From Amycolatopsis viridis (GTDB lineage: Bacteria > Actinomycetota > Actinomycetes > Mycobacteriales > Pseudonocardiaceae), in contig NZ_JAANOU010000001.1 in assembly GCF_011758765.1 (NCBI RefSeq), positions 496,001 through 560,000 of the forward strand: a stretch of DNA of 64,000 bases. Direction: 5' to 3'. Below, piece by piece: positions 1 to 7,730 of this stretch. The translations under genes were made by a program, and so were the position numbers. Within the stretch, counting starts at the first letter, position 1, and each line of letters opens with the position of its first letter. The notes under the pieces are model-generated. The model saw nothing but the letters and a program-made list of their open reading frames with translations, searched no databases and had not been told where the DNA came from.

Positions 1-596
1 CAGGCATCAGGGCCTCCCAATGCGCGGAAGATGAACGTGCGGAGCGAGCCGATCGCGTCGATGCTGTCGGTGGTCAACGGGCCGATCAGGACCTCGGCGG
101 CGCCACCGACCAGGGCGGCAGCGGTGAGGTCGGCGTCCTGCGGAGGCAGCAGGCCGCTGCGCACGCCCTCGCGGACGTGACGGGCGAGCTCGTCGCGGAA
201 CACGCGCCGGAAGACCATGCGCTCGGCCTCGATCGGCGCATCGACGGGCTCGGCGAGCAGCGCGTACGCCTGGCGCGGCACCTTCAGGGCACGCTCGGCG
301 AAGGTCTCGATCACGGCGGCGACGCGCTCGGCCGGGGTTCCGGGGCGGTCGGCGGCCTTCTGCACGGCCTGGACCTCGTGGTTGACGATCCGCTGGAACA
401 GCTCGACGACCAGCTCGGCCTTGCCGGGGAAGTGCCGGTAGACGGTGCCCGTGGCGACGCCGGCTTGCTCGGCAACGGCGTTGACCGAACAGCCGGCGTA
501 GCCGCGTTCGGCGAGGACCGCACCGGCCGCGGCCAGGATCGCCTCGCGCTGGGCGTCGAGGCGAGCCTGGACCTGCGGGGTGCGGCGGTAGGGCAT
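1..596 (-). CDS. TetR-family transcriptional regulator (C-terminus cut by window edge)
   Basis: Ligand-responsive DNA-binding repressor. The visible 198 codons begin with MPYRRTPQVQARLDAQREAI and contain the TetR helix-turn-helix at about residues 15-60, including VAEQAGVATGTVYRHFPGKA. The rest is a helical ligand-binding domain running off position 1. The ATG at 596-594 is preferred over a longer frame because it gives the canonical TetR N-terminus and lies just downstream of a 23-bp palindrome (605-627), a likely autoregulatory operator. The gene lies downstream of, and in the same direction as, the beta-lactamase-like gene. Its target genes and ligand cannot be told from the sequence. Confidence 0.88.
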   Translation of the reverse strand, partial: MPYRRTPQVQARLDAQREAILAAAGAVLAERGYAGCSVNAVAEQAGVATGTVYRHFPGKAELVVELFQRIVNHEVQAVQKAADRPGTPAERVAAVIETFAERALKVPRQAYALLAEPVDAPIEAERMVFRRVFRDELARHVREGVRSGLLPPQDADLTAAALVGGAAEVLIGPLTTDSIDAIGSLRTFIFRALGGPDA

Positions 597-604
597 GAAA
601 GAAG

Positions 605-627
605 TGAAGCACTGATTCAGTGCTTCA
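605..627. promoter_or_regulatory. Perfect palindrome, probable TetR operator
   Basis: The half-site TGAAGCACTGA is followed by a single T and its exact reverse complement, an 11-bp-arm palindrome. It sits 9 bp upstream of the TetR ATG and covers the stop codon of the preceding hydrolase gene (625-627). Position and perfect dyad symmetry fit an autorepressor operator; the assignment to this TetR protein is inference. Confidence 0.75.
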
Positions 628-1500
628 GGCAAGTGCTTGCCGGTACACCTTCCCGGTCAGCTCGGTGATCCGGTCCGCCGAGTCGCGCCAGCCGAGGGTG
701 GTCGGCTCGGAGGTCAGGACCGCCACGATGCGGCGGTCACCCTCGCCGACCGCGCCCGTGGTGTGCATGACGCGGTTGGTCAGGTCGACATCGCCGCTGG
801 ATGCGACCGCGGTCGCCGAGCGCACCTCGGGCGAGGCGAGCACGCTGCGCGAGGTGCTGGAAACGCATTCCTCGCCCGGTGCCGGCGCCGCGCCGTAACC
901 GGACCAGCCCTGCTTCACGCCCTGCGGCTTCGGCAGGGCGCTCGGGATGCCGAAGGACTGGTCGAACCCGTCGGCGCCGCACCGCGTCGAGGCGTGCAGG
1001 TTGTCCATGATGAAGTCGCGGACCTTGGGGTGCGCGTCCTCGAGGATGTATTCGTACGTCTTGACCATGTCGGCGGCACTGGTCGCGGTGTACCCCCAGG
1101 TACCGCGCTTCTCCGCGGGCGGCGGAGCTGTGTCGCTGAGACCGATGCGGGCGACCGAGCGTTTGATGATCTCCTCCCAGCCGTCCCGCACCCAGAGCGT
1201 GCTGGCCGCGTCGTCGTTGCTGGAGCGCAGCATCGGCTCGAGCAGGGCCCGGTCGTCGTCCGGGATCTCGTAACCGGGGCCGCGCGCTTCCAGGTAGTCC
1301 AGCGCGATGAGCACCTTCACCAGTGAAGCCGACCGGTACTGCCGGTGGGCGTTGGCACCGTGGGTCTTGCCGGTGGTGCGGTCCAGCACGAGATATCCGG
1401 CGGTCATGCCCTCGGGCAGGTCACTCGTCGCGGCCGTGGCGGCGGTGGTCGGCGCGACGAGCATCGCGACAGCAGCCGCGCATGTGAAAAACTTGCGCAA
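625..1500 (-). CDS. Secreted serine hydrolase of the class A beta-lactamase fold
   Basis: A 291-residue protein with an N-terminal export signal (FFTCAAAVAMLVAPTTAATA) followed by a penicillin-binding/beta-lactamase domain. The active-site motif SxxK is present as SLVK (SASLVKVLIAL), an SDN-like element as SSNDDA, and a KTG-like element as KQGWSGY. Known relatives are beta-lactamases or D-Ala-D-Ala-type peptidases that act on the cell wall; the weak KTG match leaves antibiotic hydrolysis uncertain. The TTG start at 1500 is chosen because it begins the signal peptide and follows a GGGGA ribosome site; longer frames run through the upstream transporter gene. Confidence 0.75.
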   Translation of the reverse strand: MRKFFTCAAAVAMLVAPTTAATAATSDLPEGMTAGYLVLDRTTGKTHGANAHRQYRSASLVKVLIALDYLEARGPGYEIPDDDRALLEPMLRSSNDDAASTLWVRDGWEEIIKRSVARIGLSDTAPPPAEKRGTWGYTATSAADMVKTYEYILEDAHPKVRDFIMDNLHASTRCGADGFDQSFGIPSALPKPQGVKQGWSGYGAAPAPGEECVSSTSRSVLASPEVRSATAVASSGDVDLTNRVMHTTGAVGEGDRRIVAVLTSEPTTLGWRDSADRITELTGKVYRQALA

Positions 1501-1543
1501 ATCAATCCCCAGTGGTTGGTGACAAATCGGATGCTCTGGGAGC

Positions 1544-2554
1544 TTATCGGGTCTGCCCGTAGCGCCTCGCGATGTCGCCGTACCGGGCGAGCACCGCCGC
1601 GCGCAGCTCCGGATCGCTGCGCGGCACGGGCTCGATGAAGACCTCGGTGACGTCGGAGAACTCGTCGTGCAGCTCGCCAGCCAGACGCACACACGCTCGC
1701 TCGACCTCCGCCGCGCCCAGCGCGTCGTCGAAGTCCACCCGCGCGCACACCAGGACCTGGTCGGTGCCCAGCAGCATCGTCTGCAGGTCAACCACGGCCT
1801 CGATCTCCGGTGCCGCCGCCAGGTGCTCGCGGATACCGCGCACCACCGTGAGATCCGCCTGCCGCCCGATCAGCAGCCGCAGGTTGGTCAGACCGAGGAT
1901 GAACGCCACGACGGCCAGCAGCAGGCCGATCAGGATCGACGCGATCCCGTCGTACAACTCGGAGCCGGTGACGTGGTGCAGGAACAGCCCGGCGAACGCC
2001 AGCACCAGACCGATCAACGCCGCCGAGTCCTCCAGGAACACCGTCTTCGGCGCCGGGTCGTCGATGTAGCGCAGGAACCGCCAGATCGTCCGGTTCTGCT
2101 CCGCCGCACCCCGCCGCACCTGGTTGAACGCCTGCGACCACGACACCGACTCCATCGCGAACGCCAGTCCCAGCACGACGTACCCGACGATCGGCTTGGT
2201 CTGCACGACCGGCTCCCCGAACACCGTGGCGAAACCCTCGTACAACGCGAAGGTTGCCCCCGAAGCGAAGATCGACACCGCGGCCAGCAGCGACCAGAAG
2301 TACCGCTCCTTGCCGTAGCCGAACGGGTGCATGACATCCGCCGCGCGGCCGGAGCGGCGCAGCGCGGTGAGGAGCAGGATCTCGGTGAACGTGTCCGCCA
2401 CCGAGTGCGCCGCCTCCGAGAGCAACGCTCCGGAACCGGTGATCACCCCGGCGACCGCCTTCATGATCGCGATGGCCAGGTTCACGCTCCCGGCCAGCAC
2501 CACGGTCAGGGTGCTCTCGCCGCCCGCGTCCGGACGTTCCGATTCCTCGCTCAC
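1544..2554 (-). CDS. Cation diffusion facilitator family transporter
   Basis: A 336-residue inner-membrane metal/proton antiporter of the CDF (ZitB/FieF-type) family. The first helix region has LAIAIMKAVAGVITGSGALL followed by SEAAHSVADTFTE, the HxxxD metal-site helix; a second metal helix has LEDSAALIGLVLAF. A cytoplasmic C-terminal domain follows (about residues 235-336). Multiple hydrophobic segments are obvious. The GTG at 2554 (VSEESERPDAGG) is chosen since it follows the upstream DUF742 stop by 20 bases. Substrate is probably zinc or another divalent metal, not provable here. A second CDF gene lies at 36463-37452. Confidence 0.88.
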   Translation of the reverse strand: MSEESERPDAGGESTLTVVLAGSVNLAIAIMKAVAGVITGSGALLSEAAHSVADTFTEILLLTALRRSGRAADVMHPFGYGKERYFWSLLAAVSIFASGATFALYEGFATVFGEPVVQTKPIVGYVVLGLAFAMESVSWSQAFNQVRRGAAEQNRTIWRFLRYIDDPAPKTVFLEDSAALIGLVLAFAGLFLHHVTGSELYDGIASILIGLLLAVVAFILGLTNLRLLIGRQADLTVVRGIREHLAAAPEIEAVVDLQTMLLGTDQVLVCARVDFDDALGAAEVERACVRLAGELHDEFSDVTEVFIEPVPRSDPELRAAVLARYGDIARRYGQTR

Positions 2555-2574
2555 CGGCCGATCGTACGAGTCGA

Positions 2575-3291
2575 TCAGAGCCGCTGCAGGCCGTCGAGGA
2601 CGCGTTTCATCAGCTCCAGCGGCGGACGTCCCTCGGCGGTCCGCTCGATGCCGTGGATGTGCAGCAGGCCCAGTTCGGCCATGTCGGACAGCAGCACACG
2701 GGCGACGCCGAGCGGGATCGACAGCAGCGCCGCGACCTCGGCCAGCGAGCGCGGGCTGTCGACGATGGCTCGCACCGGCTGGTACTCGGCGCTGAGCGCG
2801 GGGCCGGTCCACTTCGCGTCGGCGCGGATGGACACCATGGTCTCGATCGCCAGCTCGTACGCCGAGTGCGTGCGCCCCTTGGTCAGTACGTACGGCCGCA
2901 CGCGCAGCCGGTTGTCGTCCTCGGCGTCGAGCAGCTCGGCGGGCGCCGGCTCGCCGGCGGGCTCGGGGCGGGGCCGCGGCGAGGGCTTGAACTCCTCGTG
3001 CGGTTCGGGGTCCGGCAACGGTTCGGGCTCCGATTCAGGCACGGGCAGCGGTTCGGCTGCTCCGGTGTACCGCGCGAGCTGCTCCTCGGCAGGCCACCGG
3101 GCGCCGGCGGCCCGTTGGGTTTTCGTGGTCTCGGTCTCGGTGGGGGGCTGGCCCGGGGCTCGTGGTCCCGGACCGGGGGTTTCGGCGTGTTCGCCGGTCG
3201 GCTTCCGCAGCCGGGTCGGGGACGGGAGCCGGGCAACGGCGTGCCCGGGCACCGGCTCTCCAGCCGGTCCGGTCTCGCCGGGTTCACCCAT
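2575..3291 (-). CDS. DUF742 (CvnC-type) protein with long proline/glutamate-rich N-terminus
   Basis: The C-terminal ~110 residues (VRPYVLTKGRT...LLIHIHG-type end, finishing ELMKRVLDGLQRL) match the DUF742 domain of conservon CvnC proteins, a winged-helix-like module. The first ~125 residues are low-complexity Pro/Glu/Arg sequence, which is unusual because conservon CvnC proteins are about 120 residues. It is not in an operon with the kinase/roadblock/GTPase partners: the complete conservon begins 1 kb away on the other strand and has its own DUF742 gene. The start (ATG 3291, MGEPGETGP) is uncertain; a start at MLPAEEADARE is equally possible. Confidence 0.72.
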   Translation of the reverse strand: MGEPGETGPAGEPVPGHAVARLPSPTRLRKPTGEHAETPGPGPRAPGQPPTETETTKTQRAAGARWPAEEQLARYTGAAEPLPVPESEPEPLPDPEPHEEFKPSPRPRPEPAGEPAPAELLDAEDDNRLRVRPYVLTKGRTHSAYELAIETMVSIRADAKWTGPALSAEYQPVRAIVDSPRSLAEVAALLSIPLGVARVLLSDMAELGLLHIHGIERTAEGRPPLELMKRVLDGLQRL

Positions 3292-4299
3292 GCTCGGCCC
3301 CGTTTCGCGCGCGTCAGCCTCCTCCGCGGGCAGCATCGGCAGCGTGACGAACAGGATAACCCGGGTGTCGAGCCGCCGACGGAAGGTAACGGCAGGGACC
3401 GCCCTACCGCGGTGGTGTCTTCCGGCGGTGCGCCGGGCCGCATTGCCCCCGGGATTCACGGTGGACTTCGAAAGCAGGAAGCGTTCCGCGGGGGCGGTCG
3501 ACCCTGTCACAGTGGGTGAGTGCACCGTTCTTGCTGGAGCGGGGTGCTCCCCCAGATTTGCCGGAAAAGGTGGCTTCCCGCCCGGTTCGCTCCACCCAGG
3601 TGAAGGTGGGTTGTACCTGCGATCGGGCCGGCTGCTCCGAGGAATCGCGGCAGGAGTGCGCGTATCCGGCCGTGCGGTTGACGCCTCTGTTGCTGGAGCC
3701 GCTGATGTGCGACAGGCCGGCGGCGGCGACCAGGCAGCCCGAGGTCGCCGACATGGCTGCCTTGCGTCAGCAGAACGCCGAAATTCCCGGATTGCTTTGA
3801 TGTCGTAGATCGCTGCGCGAAATTCGTCGATGGCGACCGCCATTCCCACGTCGCCCCGAATATGAGCCGCGGGCAAAGCAGCACGGTGAGAAATCGTCGG
3901 TCATGCCATTTTGACTCCGCATGGCACGCCGGCCCTGTCACCGGCCGGGCCCGCCGAGGTCCGGAAGCTGCTACCCAGCACCGTGTGCGCGCACCCGGGC
4001 CGGAGCGCTCGCGCAAGGCGCAGTCGCGACTTGAACCCGCGGCTCGCCCGGGTTGGGCACCGCTGGACGCAGGCCGCAGATAGCGCTTGCTAAGCAGACG
4101 GCAATAGGCGAAATGGGTGATGACCTTCGGTAACTGGTTGCCGTTGACGGCAGACCCCAGGTACTCGGAATTGCCCGGTTCCCGATGCGGTAGCATCGCT
4201 CCGCCACAGATCGTCACCCTGGCTGCGCCAAGGGACGGGCGGCGCGACGTCACGAGTTGCCGTTTGCACCTTGCTGAGTCCTCGTACGGGAAGGACCTG
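3292..4299. other. About 1 kb without a convincing gene between divergent DUF742 and conservon genes
   Basis: This stretch has lower GC than its neighbours and only short open frames in both directions. The least bad is a minus-strand frame at 3404-3754 (starting MSATSGCLVAAAGLSHISGS), with no ribosome site or recognisable domain. It must hold the promoters of the DUF742 gene and of the conservon. I see no repeats, tRNA or strong hairpin. It may contain a decayed gene. Confidence 0.4.
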
Positions 4300-5781
4300 A
4301 TGTCTGATCGAACTGTGCCCGGTGGCGGGGCCGCCGAAACGAGTGCAGAGGTCACGGGGCCGATACCGGTGGTCTCTGGGGAGGTCGGCAAAATTCCTGG
4401 CTCACATCGTGCGTCTGTGCTTCTGGCGAGCCTCGTCATGGTGCTTGCCGGGGTCGTGGCAACTGCAGCTGCTGCGGCAAGGCCCAGCTGGGCACTCCCG
4501 CTGTCCATTGCAGTAGTGGTGATCGGCGTGGTGGCAGCGGGGATCGGCCTGCGCCGGACCCCGCCGGCAGCGACCCCGCCGGCAACTGCTGGGCCGCCGC
4601 CGGAGCCGCAGTCCGACACGCCGGACACCCTGTTCAGCGGCGAGTACCAGCGGAGAATCGTCTTCGGAAAGCTGTCCGGGCGTCTTCAAGGGTTGAACCG
4701 CCGCATGCTTTACGACATCAACACCCTCGAGCATGCGGTCGAAGACCCCGATCTGCTGAAGGGTCTCTTCGGGATCGACCATTTGGCCACTCAGCTGCGC
4801 CGCCAGGTCGAGAACGTCGCAGTCCTCGGCGGCGGTACGTTGCAGCGCCGGTCGGACACTCCAGTGCACGTCAACGGTGTCCTGCGGGCGGCGGTCGCCG
4901 AGATCGAACACTTCAAACAGGTGGAAATCCTCCCGGCTGACGACCTCCAGATCCACGGCCGCGCCGTGGCCGAGGTGATTCACCTGCTGGCCGAGCTCCT
5001 GGAAAACGCCACGACCTTCGCCGATCCCGGCGCGCCGAAGGTCGCCCTGCGCGCGCAGCGGGTGACGGCGGGGCTGTGGATCCAGGTCCAGGACCGAGGT
5101 CTGGGCATGCCCTGGGAGGAACGCGAGCGCATCAACCGCTTGCTCGAGGTTTCGACCACGCTCGACGTCGGTGAGCTGCTCGCCGAAGGCCGCATCGGTA
5201 TGGGTGTGGTCAAGGAGCTGGCGCGACGCTACCGCATCCGGGTCAAGCTGGACGAGAACATGTTCGGTGGTGTCGACGCCAACGTGGTCCTGCCGCATGA
5301 CCTGCTGGTCGTGGACGTCAAGTCCCAGGAGGCACCGTCCGAGCAGAAAGCGCTCTCTCCGGCCCCCCAGGTCGCGCAGCCCAAGCACGCCGAGCCCGTT
5401 CCCGGTGGCTCCCCCGGACGCCATGAACGTGCTGACGACTCGTCGCAGTCTTCGCCGGCCACGTCCACACATGGCTCCGCGGTCGGTCCACCGCCTGCCA
5501 CACTGCCGGTGCGGGCGCCTGGAGCAGCGTTGTCTGCGCCACTGCACGGTGATCCCAGAGCGTCGAGGGATGCCCCAGCGCCACCGTTGCCGCAACGGAG
5601 CGCAGCGCCGACCCACCTGCCACCCGGGCTTCGCGACGAGCCGTCGCATCCCACGGTCCTGGTCCCGGGACACAATCACACGTTGGCCTCGGCGGCCCTG
5701 CGCGGCCTGGCGCTCAGCCAGGAAGAGTCCGCGACGCCGCCCACGACCGCTACCACACGAACGCAAGGAGAGTCTCCGTGA
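4300..5781 (+). CDS. cvnA: Conservon sensor histidine-kinase-like ATPase (CvnA)
   Basis: A 493-residue membrane protein. Two hydrophobic segments lie at about residues 43-88 (ASLVMVLAGVVATAAAAA and LPLSIAVVVIGVVAAGIGL) with almost no extracellular loop, so the large sensor domain of many CvnA proteins is missing. A helical dimerisation region (LSGRLQGLNRRMLYDINTLE) and an HATPase_c domain follow: N box LLENATTFADPG, G1 box DRGLGMP, G2 box GRIGMGVVKEL. The last ~130 residues are Pro/Ala-rich linker. ATG 4300 follows GGAAGGA; the longer frame has no coding character. It is the first gene of a cvnABCD operon, with a GTGA overlap to cvnB. Conservons act as membrane heterocomplexes resembling G-protein-coupled signalling. 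Confidence 0.88.
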   Translation: MSDRTVPGGGAAETSAEVTGPIPVVSGEVGKIPGSHRASVLLASLVMVLAGVVATAAAAARPSWALPLSIAVVVIGVVAAGIGLRRTPPAATPPATAGPPPEPQSDTPDTLFSGEYQRRIVFGKLSGRLQGLNRRMLYDINTLEHAVEDPDLLKGLFGIDHLATQLRRQVENVAVLGGGTLQRRSDTPVHVNGVLRAAVAEIEHFKQVEILPADDLQIHGRAVAEVIHLLAELLENATTFADPGAPKVALRAQRVTAGLWIQVQDRGLGMPWEERERINRLLEVSTTLDVGELLAEGRIGMGVVKELARRYRIRVKLDENMFGGVDANVVLPHDLLVVDVKSQEAPSEQKALSPAPQVAQPKHAEPVPGGSPGRHERADDSSQSSPATSTHGSAVGPPPATLPVRAPGAALSAPLHGDPRASRDAPAPPLPQRSAAPTHLPPGLRDEPSHPTVLVPGHNHTLASAALRGLALSQEESATPPTTATTRTQGESP

Positions 5782-6194
5782 CCGACGACCTGACTTGGCT
5801 GCTACACCGCCTCGTCGACAGGGTTCCCGGTTCTCGCTCCGCAGTCCTGCTGTCCGCGGACGGCATCGCCAAGAACTGGTACGGGTTGGCCGACGACGAG
5901 GCCGAAACGCTGGCGGCGATGGCCGGCTCGATCTGTTCGTTGGCGAAAGCGGTCGGGACGCGCTTCGGCGGAACGCCCGAGGGTAATGTGCGGCAGGTGC
6001 TGGTCGAGACCGATGGGAGCATTTTGTTCGTCACGGCCCCCAGCATCGGCACCGTCCTCGCTGTCCTGGCCGGCCCTGGGGTGGACGCTGCCACCCTCAG
6101 CTATGAGATGGGACGCCTCGGTGACCAGTTGCCTCAGCAGTTGGCTACTCCCGCCCGGCAAGACATCGCGGCGGCGCAGCTGGGAAATCGATAA
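5778..6194 (+). CDS. cvnB: Roadblock/LC7-domain protein (CvnB)
   Basis: A 138-residue protein starting VTDDLTWLLHRLVDRVPGSR, then a roadblock/LC7 fold (SAVLLSADGIAKNW...ILFVTAPSIGTVLAVLAGPG). This family acts as GTPase-activating or scaffold partner of the small GTPase CvnD. Its GTG overlaps the stop of cvnA by 4 bases, indicating translational coupling. Length and order match the conservon family exactly. Confidence 0.9.
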   Translation: MTDDLTWLLHRLVDRVPGSRSAVLLSADGIAKNWYGLADDEAETLAAMAGSICSLAKAVGTRFGGTPEGNVRQVLVETDGSILFVTAPSIGTVLAVLAGPGVDAATLSYEMGRLGDQLPQQLATPARQDIAAAQLGNR

Positions 6195-6197
6195 GGC

Positions 6198-6563
6198 GTG
6201 CCGGACAAGACCGAAGATCCGGGCACAGCGGAGCCCGAGGACCTGTGGGAGCGCCCCTACACCATCACAGCAGGGCGGACGCGCGCCAGCGTGCCACTGG
6301 ACATGATGTCGCTGGTGTCCGCGACGGGCACCGTCGCGCCCGACCGGTTGCAGCTGGAACACGCGCAGGCGCTACGGCTGTGCGGCAACCCCATCTCGGT
6401 CACCGAGGTCGCCGCGGTGCTGAAGCAGCCGATCGCCGTCACCAAGATCCTGCTCGCCGACCTGGTCGTGGCCGGTGCCGCTACCGCGCACACACCTCGC
6501 CTGGTCGATTCGTCGAAAATTGACTTGCTGAAGAGATTGGCTGATGGACTCAAGAAGCTCTGA
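6198..6563 (+). CDS. cvnC: DUF742 protein (CvnC)
   Basis: A 121-residue protein starting VPDKTEDPGTAEPEDLWERP with the typical DUF742 pattern RPYTITAGRTRAS, then LRLCGNPISVTEVAAVLKQP (a winged-helix-like segment) and the end DLLKRLADGLKKL. It sits 3 bases after cvnB and overlaps the cvnD start by 20 bases. The role is unknown apart from association with the conservon complex. The orphan at 2575-3291 is a longer paralogue with a very similar C-terminus (LMKRVLDGLQRL). Confidence 0.9.
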   Translation: MPDKTEDPGTAEPEDLWERPYTITAGRTRASVPLDMMSLVSATGTVAPDRLQLEHAQALRLCGNPISVTEVAAVLKQPIAVTKILLADLVVAGAATAHTPRLVDSSKIDLLKRLADGLKKL

Positions 6564-7167
6564 CACCGTCCCCGATCAGGCCAAGATCCTGGTCGCCGGC
6601 GGCTTCGGCGTGGGCAAGACGACCTTCGTCGGCGCCGTCAGTGAGATCGCGCCCCTCTCCACCGAGGAAACTCTCACCACCGCCAGCGTCGGCACCGACA
6701 GCCTGACGGGAGTCGCCCACAAGAGCACCACCACGGTCGCCTTGGACTTCGGCCGGATCACGATCGCCTCCGACCTGGTGCTCTATCTCTTCGGGACGCC
6801 AGGGCAAGACCGGTTCTGGTTCATGTGGGACGAGCTCTCCCGGGGAGCTCTCGGGGCCGTCGTTCTGGCCGACACCCGGCGCCTCCAGGATTGTTTCGGC
6901 CCCATCGAGTTCTTCGAGCAGCGCGGCATCAACTTCCTCGTCGCGATCAACGACTTCGGTGACGCTTATCCCTACCCGGACGCGCAACTACGCAGTGCCC
7001 TCGAGTTGAAACCGCACGTTCCCCTTCTGCACTGCGACGCCCGGCGCGCGCGCTCCGCGAGTTCGGTGCTGGTCACCCTCGTGGAACACATCGCGACCAT
7101 GTCTCACCGGCCAGCCGCAGAAATCCCCGTTCTGACCACCGCGACCCAGATTCGGAGTATGCCATGA
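6544..7167 (+). CDS. cvnD: Small Ras-like GTPase (CvnD)
   Basis: A 207-residue ATP/GTP-binding protein with P-loop GGFGVGKTTF at about residues 20-29, switch region TTTVALDFGRI, G3-like FGTPGQDRFWF, and a G4-like NDFG in place of NKxD. These are the features of the MglA/CvnD GTPase group. ATG 6544 lies inside the end of cvnC (20-base overlap), as in other conservons. It likely cycles on the roadblock protein CvnB and the kinase complex at the membrane. Confidence 0.9.
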   Translation: MDSRSSDTVPDQAKILVAGGFGVGKTTFVGAVSEIAPLSTEETLTTASVGTDSLTGVAHKSTTTVALDFGRITIASDLVLYLFGTPGQDRFWFMWDELSRGALGAVVLADTRRLQDCFGPIEFFEQRGINFLVAINDFGDAYPYPDAQLRSALELKPHVPLLHCDARRARSASSVLVTLVEHIATMSHRPAAEIPVLTTATQIRSMP

Positions 7168-7730
7168 CGTACGAGCAGGACGATCGTTTGCGGACCGTTC
7201 CGCGGGACCCCGAGGTCTCGGCCCGGATGAAGCGCCTCGCTGAGCTGAACATCGGCAAAGAGCCCGACCCCGCATTCGATGCGTTCGCCGCCAAGCTCGC
7301 ATCGATCACCGACACCCCGTTCGCCATGGTCAACTTCATCAGCGACCGGGAACAGTACTTCGCCGGTCTCTACACCCCGTCCGGAAATCAACGCGGCGCC
7401 GCCCTGCAAGCGGCCCAGGCCACCGAACATCACGGCGTGGGCCGGACGATGGACCTGGACCACGGGTTCTGCCCGCACGTGGTGAGCAGGCGCCTGGCGC
7501 TGGTACTCGACGATGTCTGCGAGTGGCCGCAGTTCGTGGGTAACCCGGTCATCAACAAGCTCAGCGTTCGCTCCTACCTCGGCGCGCCGCTGATCGACCG
7601 CACCGGGACCGCACTGGGCACCATCTGTGTCATCGACACCCAGCCGCGGGAGTGGGGTCGGCCCGGACTGCAGACGATCAAGCAGCTGGCGGGCGAACTG
7701 CTGGAACAGATTCACCTGCGGGAGCGCTGA
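7164..7730 (+). CDS. GAF-domain protein at the end of the conservon
   Basis: A 188-residue protein with a single GAF domain at about residues 20-180 (FAAKLASITDTPFAMVNFIS ... GLYTP ... GFCPHVVSRRLALVLDDV ... SYLGAPLIDRTGTALGTICVID). Such domains bind small ligands or chromophores. The ATG overlaps the cvnD stop (ATGA), so it belongs to the operon. Many conservons carry a cytochrome P450 in this position; here a stand-alone GAF protein takes the place. Its 3' end overlaps the convergent acyl-CoA dehydrogenase by 53 bases. Confidence 0.82.
   Translation: MTYEQDDRLRTVPRDPEVSARMKRLAELNIGKEPDPAFDAFAAKLASITDTPFAMVNFISDREQYFAGLYTPSGNQRGAALQAAQATEHHGVGRTMDLDHGFCPHVVSRRLALVLDDVCEWPQFVGNPVINKLSVRSYLGAPLIDRTGTALGTICVIDTQPREWGRPGLQTIKQLAGELLEQIHLRER

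Noticed and set aside
1667..3808. A 713-residue plus-strand frame across the CDF and DUF742 genes
   Set aside because: Low-complexity Arg/Ser/Gly translation without a ribosome site; the minus-strand genes carry recognised families.
7678..7730. Possible fusion or misassembly where the GAF gene and acyl-CoA dehydrogenase overlap
   Set aside because: The 53-base tail-to-tail overlap leaves both C-termini plausible; several other convergent pairs in the window overlap similarly (40087-40143, 41914-41956, 51245-51269).
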